Assembly (NCBI RefSeq): GCF_011045025.1
Contig: NZ_JAAKZX010000030.1
Span: 1-62,306, forward strand
Source of the DNA: Streptomyces ureilyticus
GTDB lineage: Bacteria > Actinomycetota > Actinomycetes > Streptomycetales > Streptomycetaceae
Length of the DNA stretch: 62,306 bases
Direction of reading: 5' to 3'
The notes under the pieces were generated by a model, which made no database searches, had not been told where the DNA came from, and saw only the letters and a program-made list of their open reading frames with translations. Made by a program: the position numbers and the translations under genes. Every line of letters starts with the position of its first letter. Position 1 is the first letter of the stretch. Shown in pieces: positions 24,272-32,161 of this stretch.

Positions 24272-25071
24272 GTACCCCCTCAAAGGCCCTGCTCGCCGTC
24301 GAGCGAGCAGCGGCCGCCGCGCACCCGGTATCGCTGGCCGAACTCAACGCCCGCGCCGAGCTGCTGGCCCGCCACGACAACAGTTACGTCGTGCCGGTCC
24401 GGGTCTTCGAGGACTTCGCGGCCCGGCTCACCGATCCCCGCCCGAGCGACGGCTGCCCCGTTTTCCGCGTACTCGACATCGACGGCCTGCGCTGCTTCCG
24501 GTACCGGTCCACGTACTACGACACCCCTGAGCTGCGCACGTTCCACGACCACCGGCAGGGACGCCGGCGCCGCTTCCGGATCAGGGAGCGGGTGTACGAG
24601 GACAGCGGGGAGCGGCAGTTCGAGGTCAAGCTCAAGAGTGGGCGGGGCGAGACGGTGAAGCACCGGCAGCGGATGTCCGGGGGCGACCGCCCGCTGGACG
24701 GGGCCCGGCGCCGGTTCCTGGCCGAAGTGCTCCAGGAGTCGTACGGCACGCTCGACGCCCCGCACGGCCTCGTGCCCGCCTTGCGCACGGACTACCGGCG
24801 CGTCACGTTCGTTGCCGACGGGCAGCGGGTGACCTGTGACGCGGGGCTGGTCGTGCGGGACGAGGCCACGGGCGGGGGAGCCGTCGCGGACGGTGCGCTG
24901 GTGCTGGTCGAGACGAAGACACGGGGGCATCTGACGGAGGCGGACCGGATGCTGCACGGGTACGGGGTGCGTCCTGCCGGGTTCACCAAGTACAGCGCGG
25001 GACTGGCCGCCGTACGGCCGGAGTTGGGGGCGAACGCGTGGGTGCGGGCGGTGCGGAGGGTGTTTCCGTAG
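24268..25071 (+). CDS. VTC domain protein (polyphosphate polymerase-like)
   Basis: About 267 residues, almost entirely a VTC/CYTH-like triphosphate tunnel domain: NSYVVPVRVFEDF near residue 38, YRSTYYDTPEL near 83, RRRRFRIRERVYEDSGERQFEVKLKSGRGETVKHR near 95-130 (basic strands lining the tunnel), and ALVLVETKTRG near 220. In yeast the VTC4 catalytic domain makes polyphosphate from ATP; bacterial homologues are less studied. Start is GTG 24268, overlapping the DUF4956 stop as GTGA, with GTG 24265 as alternative. No membrane segment, so it would work on the cytosolic side with the DUF4956 protein. Confidence 0.85.
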   Translation: MSTPSKALLAVERAAAAAHPVSLAELNARAELLARHDNSYVVPVRVFEDFAARLTDPRPSDGCPVFRVLDIDGLRCFRYRSTYYDTPELRTFHDHRQGRRRRFRIRERVYEDSGERQFEVKLKSGRGETVKHRQRMSGGDRPLDGARRRFLAEVLQESYGTLDAPHGLVPALRTDYRRVTFVADGQRVTCDAGLVVRDEATGGGAVADGALVLVETKTRGHLTEADRMLHGYGVRPAGFTKYSAGLAAVRPELGANAWVRAVRRVFP

Positions 25072-25100
25072 GGGGCAGCGGCGGCCTCGGAGCTGGTGGG

Positions 25101-26429
25101 TCAGTCGATGGCCGTCTGGAACGAGAGCGTCACCCTCGCCCCGGGTGAGTTGTCCGCCGTGAACGTGCCGCCCGCCTCCTCCGCCGTGCGGCGCGCGATG
25201 TCCAGGCCGAGGCCGGTGGAGCCGACGCCGCTGGTTCCGCGGGCGGTGGGATGGGGACCGGCGCCGTGGTCCGGGAAGCCGGGCCCCTCGTCCTCCACGA
25301 GGAGCTCGGCGGCCTCGCCGGTCGTGCGGACCGTGACGCGGAAGCCGGTGCCCTGGGGGGTGTGGTCCAGCACGTTGCCGATCAACGCGTCGAGCGCGGC
25401 GGTGAGTTCGTCGGGCGGTACGGGGACCCGGAGCGAGCCGGATGGGGCGTCGACCTCGACGGCGCGGTCCTGGTCCTCGGCCAACGGCAGCCAGAACGCG
25501 GTCCGTTCACGCGTGACGGCCGACAGGTCGGCGATGGGCTCGGACTCGCGCAAGGGGCGTCGCGCCCGGCGGATGACCTCGTCCACGCTGTGCTCCAGCG
25601 CGGCCACGCCCGCCGCGATGCGCTCGGCCTCGGCGGGGTCGCGCAGGGTCTCGGCGTCCAGCCGGAGGGCGGCGACGGGGGTGCGCAGGCGGTGGGCGAG
25701 ATCGGCGGCGTTCTCGCGCTCGGCGGCGAGGAGTTCGTCGATGCGGGCGGCCAGCTTGTTCAACTGGCTGGCGATCAGGCGGAGTTCGGGCGGGCCCGCC
25801 GGTTCCGCACGGGCCGTCAGGTCACCCGCGGCCAGCCGGTCCGCCGTCCCGGCCAGCGACCGCGTCGCGCCCACAAGCCGTGCGCCCAACCGGTCGGCGA
25901 GCACGAGCCCGAGCAGGACGAGGCCGGCACCGATCCCCGCCAGGACCAGCCATGATGTGAAGACGCCGTCGTGCAACTGCCCCTGGCTCAGGGCCACGTG
26001 CACCACCGCGGTGCCGTCCGCGGCCCCGTGCACCGGGACCAGCACGACCCGCCCGCCGTCCGGCGGCTCGTAGGTGAACGCCCGCCCCGTGCGCGCGAGT
26101 CTGACCGCGTCCGTGACCTCGGCGGGAGCACCGACGACCGTGCCGTCGGCGAGGATCAGCGACGCCTTGGGCAGACCGGGCCCGTTGACGCTCCGCGCGA
26201 TCTGTTCCATCTGTTCCATATGCTCCGTCTGCTCGGCGGCCGCGGATCCCTGTGCGCCGTCTGCCAGTACGGGCCCCACCGCCGACGCCATCCACTGCGC
26301 CCGCGCGGTCGCCTCCGCGGTGGCGCGGTCGGCGGCGTGCGTCCGCGTGAGCAGGGTGAGGGGCACCAGCAGGGCTGCCAGTACGAGGGCGGTGGTGGCC
26401 CCGGTCAGCAGCAGGAGGCGGCGCCGCAC
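25101..26429 (-). CDS. Sensor histidine kinase of two-component system
   Basis: 442 residues. First membrane helix at about 4-27 (LLLTGATTALVLAALLVPLTLL), an extracytoplasmic domain to about 155, second helix WLVLAGIGAGLVLLGLVLA, HAMP, HisKA with NAADLAHRLRTPVAALRLDAET, then HATPase with N-box ALIGNVLDHTPQG, G1 VEDEGPGFPDHG and GSTGLGLDIARRTAEEAGG. It starts with GTG at 26429, overlapping the TAG of the response regulator gene by one base. The pair forms one operon in the order regulator-kinase. Signal unknown. Confidence 0.92.
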   Translation of the reverse strand: MRRRLLLLTGATTALVLAALLVPLTLLTRTHAADRATAEATARAQWMASAVGPVLADGAQGSAAAEQTEHMEQMEQIARSVNGPGLPKASLILADGTVVGAPAEVTDAVRLARTGRAFTYEPPDGGRVVLVPVHGAADGTAVVHVALSQGQLHDGVFTSWLVLAGIGAGLVLLGLVLADRLGARLVGATRSLAGTADRLAAGDLTARAEPAGPPELRLIASQLNKLAARIDELLAAERENAADLAHRLRTPVAALRLDAETLRDPAEAERIAAGVAALEHSVDEVIRRARRPLRESEPIADLSAVTRERTAFWLPLAEDQDRAVEVDAPSGSLRVPVPPDELTAALDALIGNVLDHTPQGTGFRVTVRTTGEAAELLVEDEGPGFPDHGAGPHPTARGTSGVGSTGLGLDIARRTAEEAGGTFTADNSPGARVTLSFQTAID

Positions 26430-27178
26430 TACGACCCGCCCTCCTCGTCGGACCCATGGGGCAGGCCGGGCTGGCCGGCGCCGTCAGGCCCACTGCCCGG
26501 CCCGGGGGCCATCAGCTTCACTCCCACCGTGCGGACCGTATGCAGATAGCGCGGCGCCTGAGCCGTCTCCCCCAACTTCCGCCGCAGCCAGGACAGATGG
26601 ACGTCGACCGTCTTGTCGGTGCCGCCGAGCGGCTGCTGCCAGACCTCGGCGAGCAGTTCGCGGCGGGGGACGACCTGGCCGGCACGGCGGGTCAGGTGGG
26701 CCAGCAGGTCGAACTCCCGGGGAGTAAGGTCCAGCGCCCGCCCGTCGAGGGTGACCTCACGGGCGGCAGGGTCCACGACGAGTCCGCCGACCCGCAGCGG
26801 CTCCTCCTGCTCGACCGGGCCCAGTCGCCGCAGTACCGCCTTGATCCGCGCGTCGAGCTGGGCCGCCCCGAACGGCTTCACGATGTAGTCGTCGGCGCCG
26901 CCTTCCAGCAACGCGACCATCTCCGGCTCCTCGTCCCGCGCGGTCGCCACGATCACCGGTACGTCACTGACGGCCCGCAGCATCCGCAGCACCTGCCCGC
27001 CGTCCACATCCGGCAACGCCAGGTCCAGCACGACCAGGTCCGGCGGGCTGGTCACCGCCGCGTCGAGCCCCGCCATCCCACTGGGTGCCGTCGCCACCGC
27101 GTGCCCCCGGTCCCGCAGAGCACGCACCAGCGCACCGCGCAGGGCGGGGTCGTCCTCCACGACCAGTAGATGAGCCAT
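26429..27178 (-). CDS. OmpR/PhoB-type response regulator
   Basis: 249 residues. Receiver domain with the acidic pocket VVEDDPAL, phospho-acceptor in VVLDLALPDVDGG, the conserved Thr region VIVATARDEE and Lys in DDYIVKPFG. Then a winged-helix DNA-binding domain (LTPREFDLLAHLTRRAGQVVPRRELLAEVW, TVDVHLSWLRRKLGE, YLHTVRTVGVKLM). A Gly/Pro-rich tail follows. ATG 27178 is chosen because the fold begins directly after it. Partner of the kinase at 25101-26429. Targets unknown; the divergent gene at 27387 is a candidate by position. Confidence 0.94.
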   Translation of the reverse strand: MAHLLVVEDDPALRGALVRALRDRGHAVATAPSGMAGLDAAVTSPPDLVVLDLALPDVDGGQVLRMLRAVSDVPVIVATARDEEPEMVALLEGGADDYIVKPFGAAQLDARIKAVLRRLGPVEQEEPLRVGGLVVDPAAREVTLDGRALDLTPREFDLLAHLTRRAGQVVPRRELLAEVWQQPLGGTDKTVDVHLSWLRRKLGETAQAPRYLHTVRTVGVKLMAPGPGSGPDGAGQPGLPHGSDEEGGS

Positions 27179-27386
27179 GCGGACACGGTAGCCAGGGAGT
27201 TGATGCAAGATGTATTTCGGGTGAACAGCCCGGCCTCGCGGGGGTGTTCCTTTGTACGTGTCTTAACCGGGCGTTAGGGAAGGGTGCGCGAGGGTCTTTC
27301 TGCGAGACGGTGCGGGGGCGGCTCCGTACGAGCCCGGTGCGTCCTCCTGGTGAGGGCGAGTCCTGACGACACGATGAGGTGGTCCG

Positions 27387-27920
27387 GTGAAGTGGCGCAG
27401 CGCCCTGGTGACCGCGGCCTGGGTCGCCATCGGCACGGGCGCGGGCGGACTGGGCGCCTGGCAACTGGCGAGCGCCGACGAGGGCCCGCCCGCACACGGA
27501 CGTGCCCTGGACGACGCGGCGGTACGGCGCGCCCTGGCGGAACAGACGCCGCAGGCCTCCGCCGCCCCCGCGCCGAGCTCCTCCAACTCCGACAGCGCAC
27601 CACACGACTCCCAGGCCCCCGCCACCCACACCTCGCCGCTCCCGTCCTCGCCAAGCGCGTCCCCCACCAGCCAGACGGAAACCGTCCGCTTCACCGGCGG
27701 CACCGCAACGGTCGAGTGCCGACCCGACGGGACGGTGTACCTCGTCTCCTGGAGCCCGGCCGACGGCTACGCCTTCGACGAGGACGTGGAGCGCGGCCCC
27801 GCCCCGGTGACCCGCCTGGAGGCGGAGCCCAGCGCCGACGACGCCGACGACCTCGCGTACGACATCACCTGCACCCCGGGCGGGACACGGGCCCAGCGGA
27901 TGGCGGACCAGGACGACTGA
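27387..27920 (+). CDS. Hypothetical membrane-anchored extracytoplasmic protein
   Basis: 177 residues, no family recognised. An N-terminal hydrophobic helix (SALVTAAWVAIGTGAGGLGAW, about 5-25) anchors or exports it. A Ser/Pro/Ala-rich linker (about 55-97) leads to a small C-terminal domain of about 75 residues beginning VRFTGGTATVECRPDG and containing two cysteines (VECRP, DITCTPGG) likely to form a disulfide. Start GTG 27387. It is divergent from the response regulator gene across about 200 bp and could be its target. Confidence 0.7.
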   Translation: MKWRSALVTAAWVAIGTGAGGLGAWQLASADEGPPAHGRALDDAAVRRALAEQTPQASAAPAPSSSNSDSAPHDSQAPATHTSPLPSSPSASPTSQTETVRFTGGTATVECRPDGTVYLVSWSPADGYAFDEDVERGPAPVTRLEAEPSADDADDLAYDITCTPGGTRAQRMADQDD

Positions 27921-27946
27921 CGACTGAGCCGTACTGAGAAGTCCCC

Positions 27947-29476
27947 TCAGATATCCCGGAAGATCTCGATCTGCGCCCCCACCGTGTTGAGCCGCTCCGC
28001 CAGATCCTCGTACCCCCGGTTGATGACGTACACATTCCGCAGCACCGACGTGCCCTCGGCCGCCATCATCGCCAGCAGGACGACCACGGCGGGGCGCAGC
28101 GCGGGCGGGCACATCATCTCGGCCGCGCGCCAGCGGGTCGGGCCCTCGACCAACACCCGGTGCGGGTCGAGGAGTTGGAGACGCCCGCCCAGACGGTTCA
28201 GATCCGTCAGGTAGATCGCGCGGTTGTCGTAGACCCAGTCGTGGATCAGCGTCTTGCCCTGCGCGGAGGCCGCGATGGCCGCGAAGAAGGGGACGTTGTC
28301 GATGTTCAGGCCGGGGAACGGCATCGGGTGGATCTTGTCGATCGGCGCCTCCAATTTGGAGGGGCGGACCCGCAGATCGACCAGCCGCGTACGGCCGTTG
28401 TCCGCGAAGTACTCCGGCGTACGGTCGTGATCGAGGCCCATCTCCTCCAGGACCGCAAGCTCGATCTCCAGGAACTCGATCGGCACTCGACGCACCGTCA
28501 GCTCCGACTCGGTCACGACGGCGGCGGCCAGCAGGCTCATCGCCTCGACCGGGTCCTCCGAGGGCGAGTAGTCCACGTCCACGTCGATGGTCGGCACACC
28601 GTGCACGGTCAGCGTCGTCGTACCGATGCCTTCCACCCGTACGCCCAAGGCCTCCAGGAAGAAGCACAGGTCCTGGACCATGTAATTGGACGAGGCGTTG
28701 CGGATGACGGTCACGCCGTCGTGGCGCGCGGCGGCGAGCAGCGCGTTCTCGGTGACCGTGTCCCCGCGCTCGGTCAGCACGATCGGCCGGCCGGGTGTGA
28801 CGGACCGGTCCACCTGCGCGTGGTACAGCCCTTCGGTGGCGGTGATGTCCAGGCCGAACCGGCGCAGCGCGATCATGTGCGGCTCGATCGTCCGGGTACC
28901 TAGGTCGCAACCGCCCGCGTACGGCAGCTTGAACTGGTCCATACGGTGCAGCAGCGGGCCGAGGAACATGATGATCGAGCGCGTACGGCGGGCCGCCTCC
29001 GCGTCGATGGTGCCCAGGTCCAGGTCCGCCGGGGGCACGATCTCCAGGTCCACCCCGTCGTTGATCCACCGGGTGCGTACGCCGATGGAGCCGAGCACCT
29101 CGAGAAGGCGGTACACCTCCTCGATGCGGGCCACCCGGCGCAGCACCGTGCGCCCCTTGTTCAGGAGGGTCGCGCACAGCAGCGCCACGCACGCGTTCTT
29201 GCTGGTCTTCACGTCGATGGAGCCGGAGAGCCGACGGCCGCCGACCACTCGTAGATGCATCGGACCCGCGTACCCGAGCGAGACGATCTCGCTGTCCAGG
29301 GCTTCACCGATGCGGGCGATCATCTCAAGGCTGATGTTCTGGTTCCCGCGTTCGATGCGGTTCACGGCGCTCTGACTGGTACTGAGCGCGACGGCCAGCT
29401 GTGTCTGTGTCCAGCCACGGTGCTGACGGGCGTCACGGATGAGCTTGCCGATGCGTACGAGGTAGTCGTCTGCCAT
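27947..29476 (-). CDS. murA2: HTH-fused UDP-GlcNAc enolpyruvyltransferase (second MurA)
   Basis: 509 residues. The N-terminal 65 or so are an XRE-type helix-turn-helix (LIRDARQHRGWTQTQLAVALSTSQSAVNRIERG), followed by a full-length MurA: substrate Lys-Asn in TSKNACVALL near residue 92, catalytic cysteine in YAGGCDLGTRTIEPH near 190, EALGVRVEGIG, and KIHPMPFPGLNID near 385. MurA transfers enolpyruvate from PEP to UDP-GlcNAc, the first committed step of peptidoglycan synthesis; the Cys implies fosfomycin sensitivity. The DNA-binding domain suggests that enzyme occupancy is linked to gene control. I recall S. coelicolor having such a protein near aconitase. Start ATG 29476. Confidence 0.92.
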   Translation of the reverse strand: MADDYLVRIGKLIRDARQHRGWTQTQLAVALSTSQSAVNRIERGNQNISLEMIARIGEALDSEIVSLGYAGPMHLRVVGGRRLSGSIDVKTSKNACVALLCATLLNKGRTVLRRVARIEEVYRLLEVLGSIGVRTRWINDGVDLEIVPPADLDLGTIDAEAARRTRSIIMFLGPLLHRMDQFKLPYAGGCDLGTRTIEPHMIALRRFGLDITATEGLYHAQVDRSVTPGRPIVLTERGDTVTENALLAAARHDGVTVIRNASSNYMVQDLCFFLEALGVRVEGIGTTTLTVHGVPTIDVDVDYSPSEDPVEAMSLLAAAVVTESELTVRRVPIEFLEIELAVLEEMGLDHDRTPEYFADNGRTRLVDLRVRPSKLEAPIDKIHPMPFPGLNIDNVPFFAAIAASAQGKTLIHDWVYDNRAIYLTDLNRLGGRLQLLDPHRVLVEGPTRWRAAEMMCPPALRPAVVVLLAMMAAEGTSVLRNVYVINRGYEDLAERLNTVGAQIEIFRDI

Positions 29477-29540
29477 GCCGGAAGGCTATCTCGGATATGA
29501 GATGTCACCTTCCCGGGGGGTCCATTCGAGTGACGGACCC

Positions 29541-29780
29541 TCAGGCCCGGCCGCGAAGACGCCTGGTGAGGTCGGCACCGCGACGACGCCGGGTCGCGGT
29601 GTGTGTCCTGCGCCACCCGAAGGGCCCGGGCAGATCGAACGACGTGGTCCGCCGCCCGGTGCTGCTGCGCGTGTGCCGAGGCCCGTGCCGCCCGCCCGTG
29701 GTGATGGACCAGGAGCGGCGGTTGATGTTCAACCGCACCCCCGGCAGGATCCGGAAACTCTTGCGGAACGTGAGGGGCAT
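29541..29780 (-). CDS. DUF4236 small protein
   Basis: 79 residues beginning MPLTFRKSFRILPGVRLNIN, followed by the SWSITTGGRHGPRHT and STGRRTTSFDLPGPFGW segments that mark DUF4236. Very basic C-terminus. Start ATG 29780 behind AAAGGAGG, a strong ribosome site. Function unknown; such short proteins accompany phage and cell-envelope genes in many bacteria. It lies between murA2 and the ABC-F gene on the same strand. Confidence 0.85.
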   Translation of the reverse strand: MPLTFRKSFRILPGVRLNINRRSWSITTGGRHGPRHTRSSTGRRTTSFDLPGPFGWRRTHTATRRRRGADLTRRLRGRA

Positions 29781-29873
29781 GACTGCCTCCTTTCGTCCCC
29801 GGATGGGTACCCGGGATCAGGGACGGCACGCCGCACCGCACGGCCATCGGCTGCTCGCGGAGGTCCGGTGCGG

Positions 29874-29920
29874 CCCCGCGCCCCTTCGACGAAGGGGCGC
29901 GTCAACGAAGGGGCGCGGGG
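29874..29920. terminator. Nested alternative GC hairpins after ABC-F gene
   Basis: One left arm (within 29874-29888, ending GCGCCCCTTCG) can pair with either of two identical right arms, CGAAGGGGCGCG at 29890-29901 (12 bp) or the longer copy at 29906-29920 (15 bp, 17-nt loop). It lies 30 bp beyond the ABC-F stop codon and should end that minus-strand transcript. Confidence 0.7.
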
Positions 29921-29951
29921 CTGTGGCCGCGGGAGTCTCACTGCCTGGCCG

Positions 29952-31592
29952 TTATCCCAAGCGGACCCCAGCCCCCTCCGGCAGATCCAGATGCGCGCCC
30001 CGGAACCGCTTCCGCAGCGCGCGATCATGCGTGACCAGGACGATCGCGCCCGGGTAGTCGGTCAGCGCCGCCTCCAGTTCCTCGACCAGCGCCGGGGACA
30101 GGTGGTTCGTCGGCTCGTCGAGCAGCAGGAGGTCCGCGGGCTCCGAGACCAGCCGTGCCAAGTCCACGCGGCGGCGCTGGCCGTACGACAGCTCGCCGAT
30201 ACGCAGCCGGAGCTCCACCGGGCGGAAGAGGCCGAGGGTCAGCAGGGCGTCCGCGTGCTCGTCGGCCGAGCCCACGCGGCCCAGCGCGAACGCCTCCGCC
30301 ACCGTCAGGCCCGGCGGCCACGGCGTCTCGTCCTGGCGCAGATGGCCCACCCGGCCCGGTACCTCCACCGACCCCTCGTCGGGCCGCAATTCACCCGCGA
30401 GCAGCTTCAGCAGCGTGGTCTTGCCCGCGCCGTTGGGGCCGGTGACCAGCAGCCGGCCGGAGCGGCCGAGGGTGAGGGAGCCCAGGCGGAGGCGGTCTCC
30501 TACGCGTACGTCCGACAGCTGTACCGAGGGGAGCTCCGCCGCCGAGGCGGCTGCGCCGTCCCTCGCGGTCCCGACGCGCGCGGTGAAGGCCAGCGGCTCC
30601 GGTGGCGGCGCCACCGGGTTCGCCGTCAGCCGGTCGACCCGCTCGCGGGCGTTGCGGATCCGGGCCATCACACCGTGCGCCCGGCCGCGGGCCCGGAAGC
30701 CGCCATGGCCGAAGTTGGCCAGCGCGGCCTTGCGCGGGATGCGGTCGAGGCGGACCGCATGGCCGACGGCCAGCCGCTCGTTGCGGGCCAGCTCGGCCCG
30801 CCAGTCCTCGTACTCCTGGAGCCGGCCGCGGCGTTCCGCGGCCTTGGCGGTGCGGTAGCCGGCGTAGCCGTCTCCGTACCGGGTGACCTTTCCCGCCTCG
30901 GCCTCCAGGACCGTGGAGGTCAGGCGCTCCAGGAAGACGCGGTCGTGGGTGACCGCGAGCACGGTGCCGCGGTGGGCCCGCAGCTGCGCCTCCAGCCACT
31001 CCACGGCGCGGTCGTCCAGGTCGTTCGTCGGCTCGTCCAGGAGCAGCAGCTCCGGGCGGCCGGCGAGGACAGCGGCCAGGGCCAGCCGGGAACGCTCGCC
31101 GCCGGAGAGCGTGCCGAGTCGTCGGTCGCGGGGGAGGGCTGGCAGGCCGAGATGGTGCAGGGCGAGGTCGACGCGGTGGTCGGCGTCGTAGCCGTCGCGC
31201 GCCTCGTAGCGCTCGAGGAGGGCGGCGTACACGGCGAGTGCCGCCGGGTCCGCGCCGTCGCCGAGCGTCTGCTCGGCCCGGCGTAGCTCCGCCTCCAGTC
31301 CGCGCAGGTCCGCGAGGGCCAGGTCGACGGCGTCCTGGACGGTGGCGGTCGGGGGCAGCGGGATGGTCTGCGGCAGATAGCCGATGCCGTCGGCGGCGGT
31401 CACGGTCAACTCGCCGCTGTCCGGGCGTTCCTGGCCCGCGATGAGCCGCAGGAGGGTGGACTTGCCGGAGCCGTTGTCACCGATGAGCCCGGCCTTCTCG
31501 CCCGGCTTCAGAGTGAAGGAGACCTGGTCGAGCACGGTGCGGCCGGGATAGCGCTTGGAGACGTGGTGAAGGGTGAGTTGTGAGCCGCGCAT
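29952..31592 (-). CDS. ABC-F family ATPase (ribosome-protection type)
   Basis: 546 residues with two ABC domains in one chain and no membrane segment. Walker A sites are GDNGSGKSTLLRLIAG near 37 and GPNGAGKTTLLKLLAG near 362; signatures are TLSGGERSRLALAAVL near 165 and LSYGQRRRVDLARL near 470; Walker B LLLLDEPTND and LLLLDEPTNH. A basic inter-domain linker (about 235-325, RTAKAAERRGRLQEYEDWRAELAR) corresponds to the region that reaches into the ribosome in resistance-type ABC-F proteins. Start ATG 31592 behind AGGAGGGA. Could be antibiotic resistance or a translation factor; a possible leader ORF/hairpin upstream favours induced control. Confidence 0.9.
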   Translation of the reverse strand: MRGSQLTLHHVSKRYPGRTVLDQVSFTLKPGEKAGLIGDNGSGKSTLLRLIAGQERPDSGELTVTAADGIGYLPQTIPLPPTATVQDAVDLALADLRGLEAELRRAEQTLGDGADPAALAVYAALLERYEARDGYDADHRVDLALHHLGLPALPRDRRLGTLSGGERSRLALAAVLAGRPELLLLDEPTNDLDDRAVEWLEAQLRAHRGTVLAVTHDRVFLERLTSTVLEAEAGKVTRYGDGYAGYRTAKAAERRGRLQEYEDWRAELARNERLAVGHAVRLDRIPRKAALANFGHGGFRARGRAHGVMARIRNARERVDRLTANPVAPPPEPLAFTARVGTARDGAAASAAELPSVQLSDVRVGDRLRLGSLTLGRSGRLLVTGPNGAGKTTLLKLLAGELRPDEGSVEVPGRVGHLRQDETPWPPGLTVAEAFALGRVGSADEHADALLTLGLFRPVELRLRIGELSYGQRRRVDLARLVSEPADLLLLDEPTNHLSPALVEELEAALTDYPGAIVLVTHDRALRKRFRGAHLDLPEGAGVRLG

Positions 31593-31683
31593 GAGCGGTT
31601 CCCTCCTGGCCGCGGGCTTTGTCCCGGGCCGGATCGGGTGGATGAGAGGGCACGACGGGGCGCGGCGACGGCGGAGCGGTGCT

Positions 31684-31740
31684 CTACGCCGTCGGCGCCG
31701 GCTTTCTCACAGGGAACCCATGCGGAGGACCGTACGGCAT
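31684..31740 (-). CDS. Possible 18-codon leader peptide of ABC-F gene
   Basis: Minus-strand ORF from ATG 31740 to TAG 31684 encoding MPYGPPHGFPVRKPAPTA. Its stop codon falls in the loop of a perfect 8-bp hairpin (CGCCGTCG 31687-31694 with CGACGGCG 31666-31673), about 90 nt before the ABC-F start. This layout resembles ribosome-stalling attenuators of ABC-F resistance genes. No strong ribosome site is seen, so it may be chance. Confidence 0.25.
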   Translation of the reverse strand: MPYGPPHGFPVRKPAPTA

Positions 31741-31968
31741 GACGGAGCGCTTGGCAAGACGATACGTCTCGTCGCGATCGACTTGACGGTCCCAGGGCCC
31801 TGGTTCATCGCGGCCCGGCCCCCGACCATGGGCGCATGCGGTGCACGGTGTGGCCGAAGTTCGATGCGGCTAAGACGCGTTGCGGTCCGGTATCCGGCAG
31901 CAGTTGGGGCACGGCTGACTCCGCATCCGTGGCAGACAGTAAGGACCCGAATAGCTTGTTGCTTATTA

Positions 31969-31982
31969 CTTGCTAGAGCAAG
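31969..31982. promoter_or_regulatory. Inverted repeat upstream of MFS gene
   Basis: CTTGCT and AGCAAG separated by AG, in an unusually AT-rich patch about 180 bp upstream of the transporter start. The TTGCT-N-AGCAA pattern is typical of MarR-type operators. No regulator gene is adjacent. Confidence 0.4.
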
Positions 31983-32161
31983 AGGGCTACGGAACCGTCT
32001 GCCTGTTCGGTGAACACTCGGGAGCGGACAGCGTGTACCGCTGCCGACTCGTCGGCAAGGGCCGCGGAAGCCCGGCAGCGCCGGGTTGGGGAAAGCCTTG
32101 ACCACGGCAATGGCGGAACCGGAACTTCAGCAGGCAGACAGGCCCATGCGAGCGTGCTGTG

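Larger units (their letters stand above)
31593..32161. other. 569-bp divergent intergenic region
   Basis: Between the ABC-F (minus) and MFS (plus) genes. It contains a possible 18-codon leader ORF for ABC-F (31684-31740, minus) with a hairpin at 31666-31694, a perfect palindrome CCAGGGCCCTGG at 31793-31804, and an AT-richer patch with CTTGCTAGAGCAAG at 31969-31982. No protein-coding pattern is evident in the rest. Confidence 0.55.
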
